From Myxococcus stipitatus (GTDB lineage Bacteria; Myxococcota; Myxococcia; Myxococcales; Myxococcaceae), in assembly GCF_038561935.1 (NCBI RefSeq), contig NZ_CP102770.1, positions 2,294,001 through 2,358,000 of the forward strand: a DNA stretch of 64,000 bases. Direction: 5' to 3'. Under the pieces are notes generated by a model. The model made no database searches, was not told the origin of the DNA, and saw only the letters and a list, made by a program, of their open reading frames with translations. Shown piece by piece: positions 62,801 to 64,000 of this stretch (positions are counted from its first letter, which is position 1; every line of letters starts with the position of its first letter). The position numbers were made by a program, and so were the translations under genes.

Positions 62801-64000
62801 GTGGACCTGGCGGTGGAGAAGCTGCGCAGCGGCGTGTGCTCGACGGCGCTCGTGGGGGGCGTCAACGTCATGCTGCACCACCGGACCTTCGTGGGGTGCT
62901 GCGCCGCGAAGATGCTGTCCTCGGAAGGGCGCTGCGCGACATTCGACGCCTCGGCGGATGGCTACTGCCGTGGCGAGGGCGTGGGCGCGGTCGTCCTCAA
63001 GCGGCTCAGTGATGCGCTCGCGTCGGGTGACCCGGTGCTGGCGGTGATTCGTGGCACGGCGGTGAACCAGGATGGACGGAGTGCCTCGCTGACGGCGCCG
63101 AACGGACTGGCGCAGGAAGCGGTCATCCGGCAGGCGCTGGAGGTCGCGGGGCTCGAAGGCCGCGACGTGGACTACGTGGAATGCCACGGCACGGGGACGT
63201 CGCTGGGAGACCCCATCGAGGTCGAAGCGCTCAAGAACGTGCTGGGCGAGCGGCGTGATAAGCCGGTGGTGCTGGGCGCCATCAAGAGCAACATCGGCCA
63301 CCTGGAGGGGGCCGCGGGCATCGCCGGGCTCATCAAGACGGTGGAGGTGCTGCGGCAGCGCGAGGCTCCGGGCAACGTGCACTTCAAGACCCTGAACCCG
63401 AAGATCGACCTGCAGGGTTTTGCCGCTGTCATCCCGAACACCTCGGTTCCCCTGGGACGTCAAGGAGACAGGAAGCCGCTCGTCGCGGGTGTCTCGTCGT
63501 TCGGCTTCGGCGGAACCAACGCGCACGTGGTGCTGGAGTCCTACGAGGGCGTGGGCGCGGTCGTGGAGCGCCGGGCGCGGATGGCGTATGCGCCTCGGTT
63601 CCTGCCGTGGCGGCGCCTGCCGCATCCGTTCCTGAGTCGCAAGGACGCGTCTGGCTTCGTGGTGGCATTGGAGGGCGAGCAGTCGCAGCGGTGGAATGAC
63701 CATCGCTTCGGCGAGCAGGTGCTGGTGCCCGCCGCGAGCCACCTGACGTTGCTGGGCGGCGCGGCCCTGCTGGCGCAAGGCAGTGACGGCATCAAGTCGC
63801 CGGGCGTCGAGATCGAAGAGGTGGTGATGCCCCGTCCGCTGGTCGCGAGCGGCGAGGCTGGCCTCGTTCGCTGCGTCGGCAGCGGTGGCCAGTGGACCGT
63901 GGAGAGCGAGCGAAAGGGCGTCAAGGAAGTGGTGGCGAGCTGCCAGTCGACGCGAGTCCTCGGGGCCATCGATGGAGTCCAGAGCGACGTGGATGTCGAC
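50633..64000 (+). CDS. Hybrid NRPS-PKS megasynthase, C-terminus beyond the window
   Basis: ATG 50633 opens one frame of at least 4456 codons without a stop. Domain order by motif: N-terminal carrier (S35); heterocyclisation Cy (D207-D212-S215, DxxxxDxxS); adenylation (SGSTGAPKG after F686; FDLSVWD 731-737); PCP (S1083); KS1 (C1307); AT (GHSVGE, S1669; HAFHSP); KR1; ACP (S2358); thioesterase (GLSFG, S2495); KS2 (C2804); DH1 (H3113, D3279); KR2; ACP (S3821); KS3 (C4050); DH2 (H4357; partial). Expected product: a starter joined to cysteine as a thiazoline, then polyketide extension. The interior thioesterase, the AT-less later modules and the missing loading domain are unusual. Product not identified. 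Confidence 0.93.
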   Translation, partial: MKTKHVEVLASLMGLEPTELERKAEVLLGNLGMDSLTATRVRGSLVPMPSYQVLYGLTVTQAAALLPPLEPSTSHDGARGAEGSDGTFELTPMQVSYVIGASQDCPCQVYSEFDIEDLDLACFQQAVRQVVARHPMLHAAIVEGTRQRVLPEAERREPLKLEALSVADLGQRRQECMTAFSARPGLHWDLQLTRLDARTVRVHLLLDMLFMDATSAMVLCREVSGHYARLRREGVSPVPETTELAFREYCDQLGTKQPSEASREYWTARLDAMPAPPQLPRRKSGGDLKVDFQRESIALSVEQWSALKAQASALQVTSNALLLAVFAEVLGLYAEESDFTVTVTMSERPVARGNDFTGTVGEFTNVLLCPVTGRQAGIAERALVIHRELSQGLEHSDLSGLEVVRMLRKHRADPHLSFPIVFTSFLGIIDSAVELAGCRTSLHFQQTQTPQITLDHQVYELDGVLRINWDYDAQVHDRDLMRDMLSCFQHLLERVAEDTLREATLTPDVLSLRERMNQTQVELDPQAPRLLHGLVLRAAEATPEAIAVIDQEVSLTYAELMALARAAAVRLQDAGVGPGSCVGIVMEKGWEQVVATTAILLTGGYYLPLNPSHPDDRLRSILALAECRIALVQEKCVSGGRQWHHAVEGGVATTTLPVDRGLVEAVGGRVPAPAQVSPGDLAYVIFTSGSTGAPKGVEIEHGPAVNTCLDINARFGLGARTVTFAISSLSFDLSVWDIFGTLGAGGTVVVCKPDGTRDPGYWWEQLHRHQVTVWNTVPTSFEMLLAGRPPGAPLPLKTVMLSGDAISMTMADHALAQFPDLLFVALGGATEASIWSNYHLITRESRELGTELVPYGQPLSNQTMLVLDSRFRYRPAGVVGDIYIGGVGLARGYFRDPSLTASKFITVEPHGRLYATGDLGRYLPNGEIEIIGRKDSQVKVGGHRVELAEIEHCAERLPSVQRAAVVHIPGESGRLIGFVTAREPGAQGLEEALRQHVEKYLPDYMVPQSWRVLEALPLTPNSKVDTKRLRQLATSPRSRNEDGPPLESNSEVALILRLAGQVLGVPADSLSATQNLAEQGLSSLFAVRLVNLLSSAWNTKLSYTLIFNYPSAVRLAAYRSGRVAVRAPAQRQDAAVNPAEPIAIVARACRLPGDVQTPDDLWEMLLGGTNCVTEVPASRFDIDDVFDANPNAVGRSYTRRGAFMSEVESFDHDFFGIPVAEARAMDPQQRMLLEVAYEALHAAGYDKARLRGSSTGVFIGQMNYDWMTDFDHFTDYAGTGSAPSISSNRISFALDLAGPSMTVDTACSSSLVAVDAAVTKLRSGACRMALAGGANMILSATPYVMTCQARMLSVDSRCATFDSAANGIARGEGVGVVVLKRLSDARADGDPVLAVIRGTAVNQDGRSASLTAPNGLAQEAVIRQALDIAGLEGRDVDYVECHGTGTSLGDPIEVEALKNVLGERREKPVVLGAIKSNIGHLEGAAGVVGLIKAMEVLRRREAPGNVHFKTLNPKIDLDGFAAVIPTRPTALGGTGERRPLIAGVSSFGYGGTNSHVVLESWEEPAAKQEATPPGALWLFTGQGSLTPGVARGLYESNAVFRAALDRYAAVLESKVEVPLLKLLVSDEKDVARWVTETRYQQPALVALQLAQVEMWRARGVRPEAVLGHSVGEFAAAVVAGVMTPEEALELAALRGQLMSECPRGGMAAVKVSAEEVQAMLPAELVVAAENERGSTVVAGPKDVLTRFVTESFDSKHTMLAVSHAFHSPMMAPAAEAFRRELEGVEFKAPREVRFISTLTGQVETERLRTAEYWAEQLMQPVRFLRAMETAWSEGAGARTVVEVGPGTTLLNLAKKIVGAEGPRWVASIQARRWRPGPRLFRHVPLGWGKPASRFAKAKATPGAEKVSAATCVYETSWMPTPPVTGPRVSGGKHLLLSRVRPEGALPEGWSEAGAWTEELAKQRWSTVALWGSGAEADVALGLELLQHANAERVVFVTGKGSDGDAGLWGLARTARLEQSEPRVRCIEQSVSAVTKVLELAAAEEVEEEVSVDGEGVVRVPRLRRSSELESTGRLEVKGDGTYVISGGQGALGQVAAKLLVERGATHILLLSRKGEAAAGELKAKVAGLACDVSRLESVREARAWLENAGWPEVVGVVHAAGVLTDGTLANQSSEKLKVAYGAKVEGAKNLREVFTPKDFLVLFSSMAATFGSAGQGSYAAANATLDALANRWAAAGEPVLSVQWGAWSEGGMAAAQEAYKRAEAEGFGSIRNALGTEVLEKLLASGKRGTVCAAPIDWSRFILKSPRFELLAQGGGSAKRQTWSRPALQQLVRDCVLQFIPNGVVDSNRSFMEAGFSSLDLVQFRRQLLSRLPDSVKLPVHFAFNFPTEDDVAQHLFEQLQVKPEPVAGTSGMWALLNGHTTGTPLFLVGGVMGTVEKTFGPLAAVLPTPVYAAMPGIPAVIDPAQTNLEGIAAALRASMEATAPGEKYSVGGLSFGAAVAFEMGLQLEREGKLGRIVMLDPRHMPPFVAPEAPAPFEKLMEYYTPSGSVRSPVIVFQSAIPPLERQSEMMREASRSFQDDASVLERCRVMCPGMELIRSEGHHFNLLNKHSEPIAARLLRDLMPPPASDSSVELIAIVGRACRLPGDVRSPDALWNMLLAGTDCVGDIPVSRFDIDEVFDANPDVAGRSYTRRGAFMNGVEHFDHDFFGISVAEARAMDPQQRLLLEVAYEAFQDAGYDKKRLRGSATSVHIGLANDDWTTMGRDHEAHSPHFGAGVSGSIASNRISYLLGLTGPSMTLDTACSSSLVAVDLAVEKLRGGICSMALVGGVNVMLHHRMFVSACATKALSPQGRCATFDAAADGYCRGEGVGAIVLKRLSDALAAGDHVLAVIRGTAVNQDGRSASLTAPNGLAQEAVIRQALAVAGLEGRDVDYVECHGTGTSLGDPIEVGALKSVLGERREKPVVLGAIKSNIGHLEGAAGVVGLIKAVEVLRRREAPGNVHFKTLNPKIDLEGFPAVIPTGATALGSSGDPRPLVAGVSSFGFGGTNAHVVLQSYAGAGSVVAAEARPRVEYSPRFLPWRRLPHPFLSRKDASGFVVTLEGEQAERWTDHRIAERVLVPAASHLTLLGGAALLQQGRDAAHAVGVEVQDVVMPRPLVVSGTNRVVRCVANGGQWSVQEEGDGRSEMVASCRATRVLSRADAVREALDLEAVRGRCAPADVDALYGVLSRMGAQFGRGYRNLAALWLGEEEALAKVEVTHESVVDRGLTLVHPATLDAGIQLLGMWGMKTCGVCLPFNVQRARLFTMEEQPRELWAYARVSASSARSVEGTVTLFSDAGEVYAVLEGLVCRQASAETRVQESVFETEWVPMPSVTGLTVAGGKRLLLSRVRPEGALPEGWGEAGGWTEELAKQRWATVVLWGSGGEEDVALGLELLQGANAERVVFVTGKGSAGNAGLWGLARTARLEQSELRVRCIEQSASTVEKVLELAVSDAVEDEVSVGGDGVVKVPRLRRSSEVGVAGRLEVKGGTYVISGGQGALGQVAAKLLVERGATHILLLSRKGEAASGELKAKVKGLACDVSLLESVREAREWLAREGWPEVAGVVHAAGVLTDATLANQSSEKLRGAYGAKVDGARNLREVFAPKDFLVLFSSAAATFGSAGQGSYAAANATLDALASKWAEAGEPVLSVQWGAWSEGGMAATKEAYKRAEAEGFGSISNELGTDVLEQLLAFGKRGTVCVSPIDWSRLTLELPLVSRFRPKRSAEKAQASRVEGRGGPTAAELAALVRRAAAESMGLPAGGQVIDDEPLMAQGLDSLGAVGLAQRLSRELGQTVGAVFVLNHPTLNDLAKALAARVESTPEVSAPARPRLQRSEEPIAIVGTACRMPGDVRSPSDLWRMLQEGRDCVTEIPSSRFDIDEVFSADPDVAGCSYTRRGAFMREVESFDHDFFGIPVVEARVMDPHQRLLIEVAYEAFHDAGFDKKSLRGSSTGVFVGVANQDWMVVSGESEAKNPYFGVGVSSSIMSNRISYLLGLTGPSMTLDTACSSSLVAVDLAVEKLRSGVCSTALVGGVNVMLHHRTFVGCCAAKMLSSEGRCATFDASADGYCRGEGVGAVVLKRLSDALASGDPVLAVIRGTAVNQDGRSASLTAPNGLAQEAVIRQALEVAGLEGRDVDYVECHGTGTSLGDPIEVEALKNVLGERRDKPVVLGAIKSNIGHLEGAAGIAGLIKTVEVLRQREAPGNVHFKTLNPKIDLQGFAAVIPNTSVPLGRQGDRKPLVAGVSSFGFGGTNAHVVLESYEGVGAVVERRARMAYAPRFLPWRRLPHPFLSRKDASGFVVALEGEQSQRWNDHRFGEQVLVPAASHLTLLGGAALLAQGSDGIKSPGVEIEEVVMPRPLVASGEAGLVRCVGSGGQWTVESERKGVKEVVASCQSTRVLGAIDGVQSDVDVD
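50891..53990 (+). other. Module 1: Cy-A-PCP, predicted to make a thiazoline from cysteine
   Basis: Cy shows FELTPMQVSYVIG, DxxxxDxxS (instead of HHxxxDG of ordinary condensation domains) and TPQITLDHQVYE. In the A domain the substrate-pocket residues, aligned by eye to GrsA, read D-L-W-N-M-S-L-I-W, differing from the known cysteine code DLYNLSLIW at two similar positions. No oxidase or methyltransferase insert is seen, so the ring should leave as a thiazoline. PCP site is S1083. Confidence 0.8.
54812..55183 (+). repeat. KS-core repeat, copy 1 of 3
   Basis: This 372-base KS segment recurs, ungapped and highly similar, at 59303-59674 and 63041-63412. All copies share long identical stretches such as CGGCGGTGAACCAGGATGGA. 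Offsets are 4491 and 3738 bases. Confidence 0.85.
56422..57530 (+). repeat. Ketoreductase-region repeat, copy 1 of 2
   Basis: KR1 and its structural half are highly similar at DNA level to 60781-61886, with one 3-base indel near 56870 in the first two thirds. Conservation covers synonymous positions, pointing to recent duplication or gene conversion rather than only shared function. Confidence 0.85.
57868..58506 (+). other. Internal type I thioesterase domain
   Basis: An alpha/beta hydrolase between the module-2 ACP and KS2. Strand PLFLVGGVMG, nucleophile elbow GLSFGA (S2495), MLDPRH giving a candidate Asp, and SEGHHFNLL giving the His. All three catalytic positions look intact. Such domains normally end a protein. 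Confidence 0.85.
59303..59674 (+). repeat. KS-core repeat, copy 2 of 3
   Basis: Second copy of the KS segment, in KS2; see 54812-55183. Confidence 0.85.
60781..61886 (+). repeat. Ketoreductase-region repeat, copy 2 of 2
   Basis: KR2 copy of the block at 56422-57530, offset by 4359 bases at the start and 4356 bases after the indel. Confidence 0.85.
62264..64000 (+). other. Module 4 (partial): KS-DH without acyltransferase
   Basis: KS3 (C4050) again runs directly into LPWRRLPHPFL and a DH with H4357, followed by PAASHL. The frame ends at the window edge inside the DH. Same Gly to Glu change as in DH1. Confidence 0.85.
63041..63412 (+). repeat. KS-core repeat, copy 3 of 3
   Basis: Third copy of the KS segment, in KS3; see 54812-55183. 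Confidence 0.85.

Noticed and set aside
1..64000. Search for rRNA, tRNA, insertion sequences or attachment sites
   Set aside because: No rRNA or tRNA-like stretch, transposase gene or terminal inverted repeats were recognised; the low-GC island has no visible integrase or flanking repeat.

Overview
The window looks like a chromosomal segment of a fruiting myxobacterium of the Myxococcus/Corallococcus/Pyxidicoccus type. Pointers are very GC-rich coding DNA with strong third-position G/C bias, a MYXO-CTERM sorting signal, a spore-coat-protein-U chaperone/usher cluster, many lipoproteins and Kelch/HYR/ELWxxDGT surface proteins, and a giant hybrid NRPS-PKS. This is family-level inference; no rRNA or tRNA gene was seen to confirm it.

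Region 1 (1-13 kb): a left-edge partial gene; a 605-aa protein with a nucleotidyltransferase-like signature; a divergent BlaI/M56-peptidase (BlaR1-like) pair with two operator-like dyads; two tandem erythromycin-esterase-like proteins, the second cut off from its lipoprotein signal by an in-frame TGA; a lipoprotein; a PAS histidine kinase; an AidB-type acyl-CoA dehydrogenase.

Region 2 (13-27.7 kb): a chaperone/usher operon of the Mcu (protein U) type, a GH18 chitinase, a RidA protein, a 1902-residue Kelch-HYR-(MYXO-CTERM)-barrel-TSP3-OmpA fusion, and a divergent LysE exporter/LysR regulator pair.

Region 3 (27.9-31.7 kb): an island of visibly lower GC that reads as a type VI secretion effector cassette: DUF2169 adaptor, thiolase-fold protein (broken by an amber codon), DUF4150/PAAR-like effector with a PD-(D/E)XK-like nuclease tail, and a probable immunity gene.

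Region 4 (31.7-50.3 kb): mostly single housekeeping or accessory genes. They include a cupin that appears to start with CTG, two NTF2-like proteins, an ELWxxDGT lipoprotein, an AraC regulator, an ECF41 sigma factor with its carboxymuconolactone-decarboxylase partner and a candidate ECF41 promoter, a DUF2652 protein, a fatty-acid desaturase, a heterodimeric ABC transporter behind a Fur-box-like site, two secreted-looking unknowns, a LytS/LytTR two-component pair, a Tat-exported aminotransferase and a VOC protein.

Region 5 (50.6-64.0 kb): one uninterrupted reading frame of at least 4456 codons, running off the right edge. Its domain order is carrier-Cy-A(Cys predicted)-PCP-KS-AT-KR-ACP-TE-KS-DH-KR-ACP-KS-DH... 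It has an internal thioesterase, two AT-less extension modules, and highly similar KS and KR blocks. The predicted chemistry is a thiazoline made from an externally loaded starter plus cysteine, one malonate-type extension with ketoreduction, then either release by the internal thioesterase or further extension to a polyene by the AT-less modules.
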